Positions 36,241 through 45,248 of a stretch of 64,000 bases of DNA are shown here, piece after piece. This stretch comes from Meles meles. Its lineage: Eukaryota > Chordata > Mammalia > Carnivora > Mustelidae. The position numbers and the translations under genes were made by a program. The DNA is taken from the NCBI RefSeq assembly GCF_922984935.1, contig NC_060074.1, forward strand, positions 23,411,501 to 23,475,500, given 5' to 3'. Under the pieces are notes generated by a model. It did no database searches. It worked only from the letters and a program-made list of their open reading frames with translations, and was not told the origin of the DNA. How positions within the stretch are numbered: the stretch's first letter is position 1; the number at the start of each line of letters is the position of its first letter.

Positions 36241-39200
36241 CAACAGCAGGGCTGCTGTAGCGCAGACCACAGTTTAGGTGTGCACTATTCCCATTAAATT
36301 CTATGTGGCTGCTGCCCCCTGGATTTGTTCAAAGCAACGGGCCTGCAGAGCAATCACTTAAAATGAAAACCACTGTAAAACAATTACTATATGTTCAAAG
36401 AAAAAAACACTTTCCAATTCAGTCGCATATATTTCAACTGTGTCATAAAGTGAGACCATTCTCTTCCCTCCTAAAAAATTAATACAAAAAATTTAATACA
36501 AATAGAAACCACTAGTTTAAGTGTCAAATATGAAAACAAGAAAGTGACTTTAAAGCTTTGATTAAAGATTTGGAAAATAGGCCAATTTATGTAATAAATA
36601 TGTCAGAATTATCAAGAATTCAGAAAGAGAAAAAAAGACATATACAATGAAATCTAAAAAGACTGCAGAGCAATTCTGAAAAGTAATATTTTGGGGAAAT
36701 GGCTTTCAAGTACAAATGCTTTGGCTTAATGACCAAAAGGTTTTCTTCAGACAGAGATAGTCTGCTGAAAGTTTACATTATGTTACATTGTGTTTATTTA
36801 TATATGCATGTGCATACACTTTTAAATATATCAATTAACTTGTTACTGGAATGTATCTCAATATCAGAGAAGACTTTAAAGCCAGTTTTCAGGGAACTGC
36901 TATACAATGGACAAATAGAGTATATTACATGCATTTTCCCCTCAGGCACAGAAGCCAAGTCACAAAGACATGGAGTGAGTGCTCAAGGTATTAATAAAAA
37001 AAAAAAAAAACTGGAAGAATTTGTCCCCACAGTGTAGAAATCCTGATTGAAAACACTTAGCCATGCCCTATGTCAAACTTAACCACAAAACGGGCAGTTA
37101 ATGTGTCCTTCAAAGTAGGGAGCACCGCTACAGGATCAGGAAACATCGATGCAGGACCTTTTCATTAAAAAGTAATAATAAAGAAAATTAAGGAACTGTC
37201 AGTATAAACTGTAAACGCCAGTCAACAACTGCGTTAGAAAGCGTGAAAAGTATGGCTTCACTCCAAGTGCCCAATATTTAAAATAATCCAGAAAATGAGT
37301 GTTAGATATAAGATGCAATTTTGTTCCAAATGCAACAGTAGAACATTTCTATGATTAGATTCTGCCCTGAATACATACTCAGATCATTATAAAAGATAAC
37401 AGTGGAATATGCTTGACAATTAATTTTTGTAGAACAGCTGCAGGTTTGAACATGTATAAGCTAATTTTAATGTAAATATTAACATTTTTATAAAGCAGTA
37501 TCTCTCAAAAGGGTGAAATCAAGAAGCAAGAGCCAACAAGGTTGCAGGTAACAGAACATCTTTTTGGATCATTTGCTTCATTTATGTTTTGGGCACTTAC
37601 AAATTACACATAGATATCCAACAGCAGCAGAACACTGTAAAATAAAGCAAAAACTTGTTGCTATTTTTAATATGTTAAATTTTCTTAATAACTGGCTTGA
37701 AATAATATAAATATGACACCACTTTAAAGCATTGCAATGTTTAAGGCACTCTCATTCAATTTATTATCTAAAATGTGCACCTTGCATAGTCATTAATCTA
37801 AGGTGGTTCTAATCACAAGGCTTCAGAGAATATTTAGAGCATAATTCCTTACATCCCTAGTATTTCTTAAAAGGGGGTAGTCTACTTTCTATCCTTGGTC
37901 AAGAGGGGAAAAGAGAGAAAGAGGGAAGAAGGGACTTCTCTTTAGAAAGATCTGGCCTTGGAGTCAGGGTTTCTGAGATGTGCTAGTGATCTTGGATCGA
38001 TGCCTTTTTATTTTCTTTCAGGAATAAATCTGCGCAATGGAATGGGTTGCAATTGTCCAGCCAACCAGCCATATCAGATTTATCAGAAAGAAAGAATGAA
38101 AACTGGCTCAGAGGACTCCTGCAGTGGCTGAGTGGCAGGTTGTTGGGAAAGGCACACACAAAAAAAGAATACACTTGGTGGTGGAGGGGAAAATATATAT
38201 ATTCACATGTGTAAACTCAATAAATAATAAGATGTAAAGAAAGAATCTACAGTAATGGAAAGGGTGAATGCATAAGACAGATGATAAATAGTACCTCTAT
38301 TTAAGAACTAAAGGCATGAAAGCTCATGAATACTAAATATTTGAATTCACTTTAAGGAGGAAATATGATTTTTCCCTCAAATGAATGCAAACTCTAAAAA
38401 TCAGTCAATGCAAACTTAGTGTGTTCAGGTTAGTGTAAAAAATACATAAATCTTCCATGAAGTGCATGCCCTGGTAAATATTCTAATGTAATTTCTTAAT
38501 TAAGACACATTTCCCATGACTAAATGAAAAAATATATAAAGCACTAAGTACTGATTTAAAAAAAATTGATTTTCTATGCACAAATGATTAGAATAAAAGC
38601 AGTTTAGTTTAAATGGGAAAAAAAAAATCAGAAGATGAGGAATCATGACACAACCAGTCATTCAATTTTATTCGAACCGTGTATATTATAGTATTTTCAA
38701 TTTATTTTCAGTTATAATAGATATAAATTGGTTTAGAAACATTCTGAAGAAAAAATACCTTCTTCTAAAATGATTCCTTTTACATATATAAGAATTTCAA
38801 AGCTAAAAGAAAAAAAAATAAAACATTATATCCCATGGGTGTGCTTACAGTAAACACATGTAGGAAAGATTTCTTTTTCCTGTATTTATATTTGTATTTA
38901 ACATGTATTTAAGATCTTTTTCATCATTTATCTAAGTTTTATTAACTTTTTTCTTCTCCAATGTATAAAAACTGACCTTAAGTTTGAAGATCTATCTTAA
39001 ATATATAGGGGAAAAATCTGTGTTATTTTATAGTATGAAAAGCAGAACTAAGTTACTTGCAAACAAGAAATGGAAACTGAACTTGTTTATCCCATATCTA
39101 TTGAGGTATGTAAGAGCACTGCTTCAATATTATATATTGCATTTCAATACAAAGGTAGATACTATTTTTTAATCATGCCAGGAAAAGATAATTTTTGAAA

Positions 39201-40079
39201 TTATCTCTTTTGGTGGTAAAGGCTTTATAATAGTCATATATATGGCCTTTGACCATATATACTATTTTGAGATAAAATGAATTACTGGAAATGAAACAAA
39301 ATCCTTAAGACATGTAAAAATTGTCTTCTCTAAAGCTGATTTTTTTCCCAAGCAAGAGGAGAAAAAAAATAAAAACAGATCCTTTTCCATTACAATTGTT
39401 TTAATAAGTATCTTAGATCTATACAACGGAATCGTCCCCCCACCCGTATCTTTATTCTGTTCACATAGAGCAGTAAATAAGGTGCATTCCTTCTGCTTCT
39501 TAAGAAATTAGCATTTCAAAAATATGCCACTTTCCCCTGAACTCCAAGCGTGTCTAATAATGCGAGAAGCAGATTGTCTTCCCTCGTTTCCTTAATTTGT
39601 TTCATCTAAAAGCAATTCACTCAACATCTTGTCGCCCTCTGGCAGCTTAGTTTACTTATCCGCACTTAATTTCTCATTTGGACCAAAACAAACTCCTCCA
39701 AACTGCTACTGACTGCTAACCGCGAGAGGGGAGACACGCAATATGTATTTACTTGGGAACATAGAGCCTCACACACACAGCCACAAACACACAGAGCCTC
39801 ACTCACACTCCAGACAGTAACTTGGTTTTGTAAAAGCACTGTATTAAAACCAGCTGAACTTTCCTTGCCAGGTGCGGCTGGGTGGGGGTGGGATAGGGTG
39901 AAAAAAAGAAGTCCCCAGGGGCATTTGCAGTTTCCAGTGCATCACCTTAGCATTCCTGTTGCAATTATACCAGGGATGCACCGGAGAGCTTTTCTTTGTG
40001 CGGCCCTTTCATCTAGATCACTTTGTGTTTTGAACAAGTGAGACTCGCCTTTGTGCCCCTAGAATTTCAAGTACAGAGT
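36241..40079. other. Intron sequence proximal to CpG island, repeat-poor
   Basis: About 3.8 kb with no SINE and no recognised LINE, only a poly(A) run at 36979-36994. An open frame of 112 codons at 36699-37037 resembles nothing known and includes the poly(A) as KKKKK. The low repeat load next to the promoter fits regulatory sequence. A weak CTCF-like site (39632-39646, TCGCCCTCTGGCAGC) is present. Confidence 0.5.
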
Positions 40080-42072
40080 CACACACGGAACAACAATGGC
40101 ACGCTAATCCTCGCGTTCTAAATGGGCTCACTTGTGGGTCTGACAATTCGCGGGGGGAAGCGAGAAGAGACCAGCGAGGGCGCGAGGCGGTGTCGCCTGA
40201 GACGAGGAAGAGGACAGCTGCAGAACTAATTTGGATTACATTCTTTGCAGAAATTCTGAAAAGGGCTTTTCGGCATAGCTCAACCCTGAGCCACACAGTT
40301 AATACCAAATTGCTGCGGACTCGGAGCAGGGTCCCCCAGTGGCTGAGGCTGAACCAGACAGCCCCCAGTAGGTTGCCTCGTAGAAATTCCTCTGGGCTAA
40401 GTCTGCATGTCGGTAGCAAATGCTTTTGAATGGGTCAATGTGCATAATCAACCCATTGAGGGAAAATATGAAGGGACTCGGAGTGGGGAGGGAGATAAAA
40501 AGGGATGTATCTAAGAGGCCGCTTGGAATCTCAAGTCCGTGTTGGTGTAATTCCGGAGGTGGCTGGAGCGCGGGACCTGGTATGCATGAAGAATTTCGGA
40601 GTATTTGGGAGGGTGCAAAAGGCTAGTACAAACGGCGCACACTGGTGGCATTCGAAGGTCATTTTAAAGGGCTCGATGATTGTAACTTGTTATTTACTAG
40701 GCTAGGAGGGGTAGGCGGCGGGGGTGGAGCGGGAAAAACTACTGCGCGTTGTTTTCTTGGTGAGGTCAGAAGGACACCCTCCGGGGGCCTGAAACTCTCC
40801 TATCGCCACTCTCAGGGGCTTTATCTCCTCTAGCTGCCTCCCACGCTCCCGCGACCAGCCCCGGATGGTTCCGGAAATCTCCCCCGCTTTCTAAAAGGCC
40901 ACCTTTGGCTGCATCAGACACCGGTCCTCAGTCCTTTCCTGTCCCACTTTCATCCCCAGGAAACTCAAGTGTCAGAAACTTTGAGCAACCTCGCACTGCA
41001 GGTGCTGTCATTAGCCCAGCCCGCCGCGGCGCGCCAGCCCCACCCGGCTGCCTCTCGGGCGTCAATTAGCCTTCTGCAGGTCCGGGTACCTGGGGCTCAA
41101 GCTTTCCTGCAAACAGTGGCAGCGCGGTCGCGCCCGCCTCGGGTTAAATCAATTCGCGCAACGGGTCGGCTCGGCAGCCGCGCCGGGCAGTAAACAGAGA
41201 AGTTGGAGGGACTTCGGCCAATAGCAAGTTGAACTACAGGAAGAACTCTTCCTTATGCCAAACAGCAACCGACGGGAAGGCCGGACTCCCGGCTCAAGTA
41301 TGTCAACCCCCCCCACCACCTTTTTTTTTTTTTTAAAGAGAGCACGCAGGCAAGCAAGCTCCCTCAAGTCAATGGGGCGAAGGCTCCGGGACGCCGGCGT
41401 AGGAGGCCCGGAGTTCTGTGCCCTCCGGCCGAGGCGCGCCCTCCTGCCGCGCTCCAGCTGCCCAGGCTGGGCTCAATTCGAGTCTGACCCCGCAAGCTCC
41501 GGCGACAGGGGACGCAGCGGCCTCCGGCAGCGCACACAGGTGCAAAGCACCGCTCTCGGAGCTCCACGCCCCACAGCCCTCCCGCTCTCAAGAGGCCCAG
41601 CTGACACCGTCCGGGACTTGAGCCCTTCCGAAGCCCGGGCGGCGAGCGCTTCTTGGAAGCTTTTACTCTCGGGGTCCCGGACGGCCAGAGGACCGTCTCC
41701 TCTAACTCGGGAATTGTGTCTCCCATGTCCCACACAACAGGCGGGGCCAGAAGGGATCCCGCTTAGGCTCACAGAAAACGTGCGAGAAAGAAAAAAAGGG
41801 GGGGGGGGAGTTAAGGAGGAAGAGAAAAGGGACAGGGTCGCAGAGTGATATATCACGGTAAATAAAACACAGGTACACAAAAAGGTTGAGTTTGGGGATA
41901 GAAAAAGGGATGAATGGAAGCCCAAGGAAGAGGCCCGGGTGGCGTGCTCCCTCCACGCTGGGAGCCAGAGGGTCTGTGTTTGGGCGAAGGGGGCGAGGGA
42001 ACCACCCGGGCGCAGCTAAGGCGGCGGCAGCAGGTTCAACAACTGCGCGCGAGAAGGAACCGCGCGCGACCC

Positions 42073-42074
42073 AC
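42073..42074 (-). other. ERBB4: ERBB4 intron 1 splice donor (GT)
   Basis: On the minus strand the sequence reads TCAG then GTGGGTCG. The GT at 42074-42073 follows a G that would be the first base of codon 28 (valine in human, GTG). This keeps the phase of the known human exon 1/2 junction. The +3 G and +4 G are acceptable but not consensus (GTRAGT). Confidence 0.93.
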
Positions 42075-42156
42075 CTGACTGAGAAGCGTTGGGCTGGACG
42101 GTCCCCGCTGCCAGGAGAAGGCTCACCCAGACCCACAGTCCTGTCGCCAGCTTCAT
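42075..42156 (-). CDS. ERBB4: ERBB4 coding exon 1 (signal peptide exon), partial gene
   Basis: ERBB4 (HER4) is a single-pass plasma-membrane receptor tyrosine kinase for neuregulins, betacellulin and HB-EGF, acting in heart, neural and mammary development. Read on the minus strand from the ATG at 42156-42154, the exon gives 27 codons beginning MKLATGLWVWVSLLLAAGTV and continuing QPNASQS, plus one base of codon 28. It then meets a donor, CAG|GTGGGT. The human protein, as I recall it, starts almost identically (four differences in 27 residues), and its exon 1 also ends after coding base 82 in the same phase. The n-region (MKLATG), hydrophobic core (LWVWVSLLLAAGTV) and polar c-region form a typical signal peptide; the human signal is 25 residues. 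The start context is AAAAAATGA, with A at -3. All later exons (ligand-binding, transmembrane, kinase) lie beyond the left edge of the window. Identity is near certain; only this exon is visible. Confidence 0.97.
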
Positions 42157-42206
42157 TTTTTGGAAGTCTCAGATCCCGTGCTGACAATTACATGTCCAAA
42201 TGGCAT
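42153..42206 (-). other. 17-codon upstream ORF overlapping the ERBB4 start codon
   Basis: On the gene strand an ATG at 42206-42204 opens MPFGHVIVSTGSETSKK and stops at TGA 42155-42153, so stop and main start overlap as ATGA. Within it, in another frame, ATG is followed at once by TAA (42193-42188). Both have G at -3. They matter only if transcription starts upstream of 42206; the short human 5' UTR I recall would begin after both ATGs. Confidence 0.5.
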
Positions 42207-42360
42207 ATCCCCTTTCGGGCACGCGGAGGAGATCCCTCAGCCAGGCGCGCTTGGGGGCACGAGAGGAACCGGCGCGCGACTTGCGCGGTGCACCCGCTCC
42301 AAGCAGGGGCGACCGAGTCAGCGCCCGCGGGTCCAGGGCCGGGGACCGGAGGAGGGGGTG

Positions 42361-42410
42361 AGTGTGCGCGCTGGTGTGCGCGTGTGGGAGTGTGCTCGCG
42401 TGTGTGCGCC
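42361..42410. repeat. Alternating purine-pyrimidine (TG/CG) tract in ERBB4 5' region
   Basis: The stretch is built of GTGTGCGCGC, GGTGTGCGCGTGTG and CTCGCGTGTGTGCGCC blocks. It lies 205-255 bases upstream of the ATG. Alternating CG/TG is the classic left-handed Z-DNA-prone pattern. Confidence 0.7.
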
Positions 42411-42815
42411 TGGTGCTCCGGGCCGGACTGTGCAGCTATTTTCCCGTGCGAGCCTTTGCTTTCTCGCTCCCTCTTCACTTTCTTTCACTGGTTGGTCAAC
42501 AATAAAAAGGAAGGGGGAAAAAGGTTTCCAAAAAAAGTTGATTGCAAAGAGGCGGTAGGTTTCCGGCCTCTCCCCCCTGCCGGGCTATGTTCGGCTCCCT
42601 TTTCAGTTTCCTTGCACCTCCAGTCCAAATTGGGAGGGAACGGGAGGGCGGTGGGGGGGAAGCTTCTCGCTTCTACCCCGATCCTGTCCTTCTTTTTCCT
42701 GTCAGCTTTCCTCACACTTGTCCGGCGGCTGCGGTAATTAAAGCTCCGAGCGTCATTTCCAACGCTCCGCGGTCTCCAGCTGCAGCCCCACAGAGAAATT
42801 AATAAGACTCCGGGA

Positions 42816-42846
42816 CGGGGGGGGGGGGGGGGAAGGTGGGGGGCGG
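42816..42846 (+). other. G16 homopolymer and G-rich run in promoter (G-quadruplex potential)
   Basis: Sixteen consecutive G (42817-42832) are followed by GAAGGTGGGGGGCGG-type sequence. On the ERBB4 strand it is a C-run about 660 bases upstream of the ATG. Such a tract can form a quadruplex/i-motif, and homopolymers of this length vary in length and in assemblies. Confidence 0.7.
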
Positions 42847-43090
42847 ATAAAACAAGCCTCCACGCAACCAGGCTGGCTCTGCTCAGCCGCGAAAACCCCG
42901 CCCCCGCTCTGACCCAACTAGTCCCGCCTTTTCCCCCGCCCCCACCCTAAAGGGAAATTTTATTGGCTCAGATACTCCCCAAAATTCTCAGTCTCAGGAG
43001 TTGGGAAAACACCTGTCTGGGAGCGGGCGCGTGCTGGTGGGGGCGGGGGGGGCGGGATTTAAAGGGCTCACCCGAGACAGCCGACTAAAA

Positions 43091-43116
43091 CGCAGGCCCA
43101 AGACAGCTGGCCTGCG
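43091..43116. other. GC-rich perfect inverted repeat at promoter edge
   Basis: CGCAGGCC (43091-43098) and GGCCTGCG (43109-43116) are perfect 8-base arms around a 10-base loop, near the right edge of the CpG island. It would be upstream of ERBB4, or in the 5' part of any divergent transcript. Role unknown. Confidence 0.6.
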
Positions 43117-43148
43117 GAGTGTGGAGACCACCAGAGAATGGCTTATGG

Positions 43149-43192
43149 GTATATATACACACATATATGGATAAATATATATATATATATTT
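43149..43192. repeat. TA-rich microsatellite bordering the CpG island
   Basis: A run of TATATA with CA interruptions, ending in (AT)n and TTTTAAAC, begins directly where the CpG island ends. It is a simple repeat, likely length-polymorphic. Confidence 0.8.
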
Positions 43193-43336
43193 TAAACAAA
43201 ATCACCATTTTCTCTATTTTCCCACCGTGTTCATCCACAGACTGGATCTAGAAAGAGAAGAAATGAAAACGTTGCTTCACGCATAAGGCCTTCACCCTTC
43301 TCTAACCTTTCCTGAGCTCCACACTCTAAATAATTT

Positions 43337-43527
43337 TTTTAAAGATTTTTTATTTATTTATTTGACAGAGAGAGAGATCACAAGTAGGCGAGAGGCAGGC
43401 GGAGAGAGAGGAGGAAGCAGGCTCCCCGCGGAGCAGAGAGCCCGACTTGGGGCTCGATCCCAGGACCCCGAGATCATGACCCGAGCCGAAGGCAGCGGCT
43501 TAATCCACTGAGCCATCCAGGCGCCCC
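43337..43527 (-). mobile_element. CAN SINE at the promoter edge, minus strand
   Basis: Reverse young-type SINE; perfect 17-base duplication cacactctaaataattt at 43320-43336 and 43528-43544. It lies about 200 bases outside the CpG island and 1.2 kb upstream of the ERBB4 start, in the same strand as the gene. GC-rich, so a CpG-bearing insert near the promoter. Confidence 0.95.
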
Positions 43528-43544
43528 CACACTCTAAATAATTT

Positions 43545-43984
43545 ACCGGTTTAGCAACCGGTAGCCTCTGGTGGTTAGGTGGTCCTGGGAATATAATCAC
43601 CTGTTCTCCCAACTATGCCATCTCGCCCACCGTTCTCACCCTCCCAAACTGACCACATCTGCATAGCTACATCCTTTGATTTTGAGACTTTGTAAGTCTT
43701 GTCACCTTTTCTTTGGACTCTAGGACAACTTGATTTGGGGGTCATTGCCATTGAGCAGATTCTCGTCCAACTATGAATGTGGTTCTACAGGCCTAGAAAC
43801 TGTCCCACTCCTCAGCTGTTCAGTGTGTTCAACTGAAGGCCATGCCAGGACATAACCAACACAAATGATTAGGCTTTTTCTACAGTGGACCCAACTTTAG
43901 GCCCTTTCTGTATTGTTACTTGGCAAGTCCACGCTCCCCAAAATCCAGTTTATTGCTAACTACAGGAGTTCCTTTGCCTTTCTT
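43545..43984. other. Upstream flank, nothing recognised
   Basis: Unique-looking sequence between a SINE and the TA tract; no gene or repeat named. Confidence 0.5.
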
Positions 43985-43988
43985 GATA

Positions 43989-44120
43989 AAATATATATAT
44001 ACATATATATGTATGTGTATATACACATATACATACATACATATATATATGTATATATATGTGTATATGATATACACATATATATGTATATATATATACA
44101 CACATACATATATATATATC
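43989..44120. repeat. TA/CA tract with long near-perfect palindrome
   Basis: 44041-44097 is a 57-base inverted repeat around the G at 44069, with only two mismatched pairs. The 16 base pairs next to the centre are perfect. A second palindrome of 18 bases lies at 44012-44029. Strong cruciform potential. The apparent YIYIYI frames on both strands are translation of this repeat. Confidence 0.85.
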
Positions 44121-44122
44121 TC

Positions 44123-45004
44123 CTGAGATTGGGTCATATCAGTGTACGTATCCCTTGCCTTTTACAGCTCTGAAACTGTAGGCTGGGCAGAGGCTAGCAC
44201 CTCCTGGCGGTAGTAGGTTATTGGTTTGCTATTTGCACAGGCATTCTATGTATGAACTATTTTACATTTTATGTTTCTCTAAAGCAGAAAATCTATAAAT
44301 AAAAAGTATCAGGGGACCTTAAAAATCAAGCCACCTCACTTCTCACTTGAGACCTTCCCATCCCTCCCCCACATCTTTTATCTATAGCCTTGTCCCTCAA
44401 GAATTTTCATGGAGCTGAGAACAGAGAGAAACAGCAGCCTCATCCCAGAAACCTAAAGCCTTCCCTTTCTTAGGGCCACAGCAAAGAACAGGCCCAGAGA
44501 GGAGGCCAAGCAAGCTGAGAATGCTGTTTCACCCAGAAGCAGCCTGGTGCCTGAAGAAACTAAACCCAAAACAGATGATGGTGGCTTGACCAGAGTGGTA
44601 CTGATTGCTTCAGAACTGTGCACACTGCTCTTTGGAATTATCTTTGCTTTCTATTTTATCACCTTCCCTCTCTATTTTCTTTCCTTTCATTCGGTCTCTT
44701 CTCAGTCTCCTTTCCTTAAATTTCCTTCTGCTCTTGATGATGATGTTCAGACACCTCTCTTTCATGAAAACTACTTATATTTAAAACTTTCCTTCTGTCC
44801 CTAGAATAACAACTTAAGTGTTTAAAAACAAAAACAAGCAAACAAAAAACCTTCCTGCTTTGGGGAAAGTTTAAGTTTCTATATTAAAAAAGGTCTTGTT
44901 TCTGATAACAGTAATGTTATAAGAAGTTGAAGAAACTGATTGTATATTTTAGCTTAAGTTGAGGAAAAAATTACATGCTCTGGATAATTTAGGTGGTTGT
45001 TTTT
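44123..45004. other. Upstream flank, nothing recognised
   Basis: The 85-codon frame at 44547-44804 shows no known family; no repeat named. Confidence 0.5.
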
Positions 45005-45020
45005 CTACATGTGTCCATTG

Positions 45021-45232
45021 TTTTTTTTTTGTTTTTTTTTAATTTTTTTTTTTAATATTTTATTTATTTGACAGAGAGAAATCACAACTAGGCAGAGAGG
45101 CAGGCAGAGAGAGAGGAGGAAGCAGGCTCCCTGTGGAGCAGAGAGCCCAACGCGGGGCTCGATCCCAGGACCCTGGGATCATGACCTGAGCCGAAGGCAG
45201 AGGATTTAACCCACTGAGCCACCCAGGCGCCC
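45021..45232 (-). mobile_element. CAN SINE, minus strand
   Basis: Long T-rich tail (45021-45055), reverse SINE body and head ending 'gccacccaggcgcccc'. Perfect 16-base duplication ctacatgtgtccattg at 45005-45020 and 45233-45248. Confidence 0.95.
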
Positions 45233-45248
45233 CTACATGTGTCCATTG

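Larger units (their letters stand above)
1..42074 (-). other. ERBB4: ERBB4 intron 1, 5' portion
   Basis: Everything left of the exon 1 donor is intron 1 in transcript terms. I searched it for a second ERBB4 exon (the segment starting VCAGTENKLSSL in human) and saw none. This fits the very long first intron known in human ERBB4. Apart from the CpG-rich first 2 kb it is AT-rich and repeat-laden, with no supported coding sequence. Confidence 0.9.
40080..43120. promoter_or_regulatory. CpG island spanning ERBB4 promoter, exon 1 and start of intron 1
   Basis: CpG density and G+C content rise sharply near 40.1 kb and fall abruptly after 43.12 kb, where a TA microsatellite begins. Clusters such as GCGCGCGACC at 42060, CCGCCGCGGCGCGCC at 41020 and GGGCGGGGGGGGCGGG near 43040 show it. 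About 2 kb lies downstream of the ERBB4 start in intron 1 and 1 kb upstream. Developmental regulator genes often carry such wide islands. Boundaries are by eye. Confidence 0.85.
42157..43120 (-). promoter_or_regulatory. ERBB4: ERBB4 5' UTR and TATA-less promoter region
   Basis: The bases just upstream of the ATG (AATTGTCAGCACGGGATCTG, then AGACTTCCAAAAA) match the human ERBB4 5' UTR as I remember it, so this part is transcribed. Further upstream, on the gene strand, no convincing TATA box is seen. There are CCAAT boxes on the minus strand at 42629-42633 and 42962-42966, and GC boxes near 42897-42910 and 43037-43055, typical of a CpG-island promoter with dispersed starts. The transcription start itself cannot be placed from sequence. 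Confidence 0.75.

Noticed and set aside
36308..36325. CTCF site at CTGCCCCCTGGATTTG
   Set aside because: The G-rich core fits but the CCA-side bases do not; too weak to call.
36699..37037. 112-codon frame in intron 1
   Set aside because: No recognisable domain, reads through a poly(A) run, no codon pattern or splice context.
41255..41848. 197-codon plus-strand frame, and overlapping minus-strand frames of 123-161 codons
   Set aside because: Several frames are open at once in both strands, a CpG-island effect; includes a run of Phe from poly(T). The minus frame at 41702-42187 is out of frame with the real ERBB4 start.
41886..42737. 283-codon open frame on the plus strand across the CpG island
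   Set aside because: It is antisense to ERBB4 exon 1, of low-complexity Arg/Gly/Pro/Ser composition, and explained by stop-codon scarcity in GC-rich DNA. No family resemblance.
43913..44173. YIYIYI-rich frames on both strands
   Set aside because: Translation of a TA/CA microsatellite.
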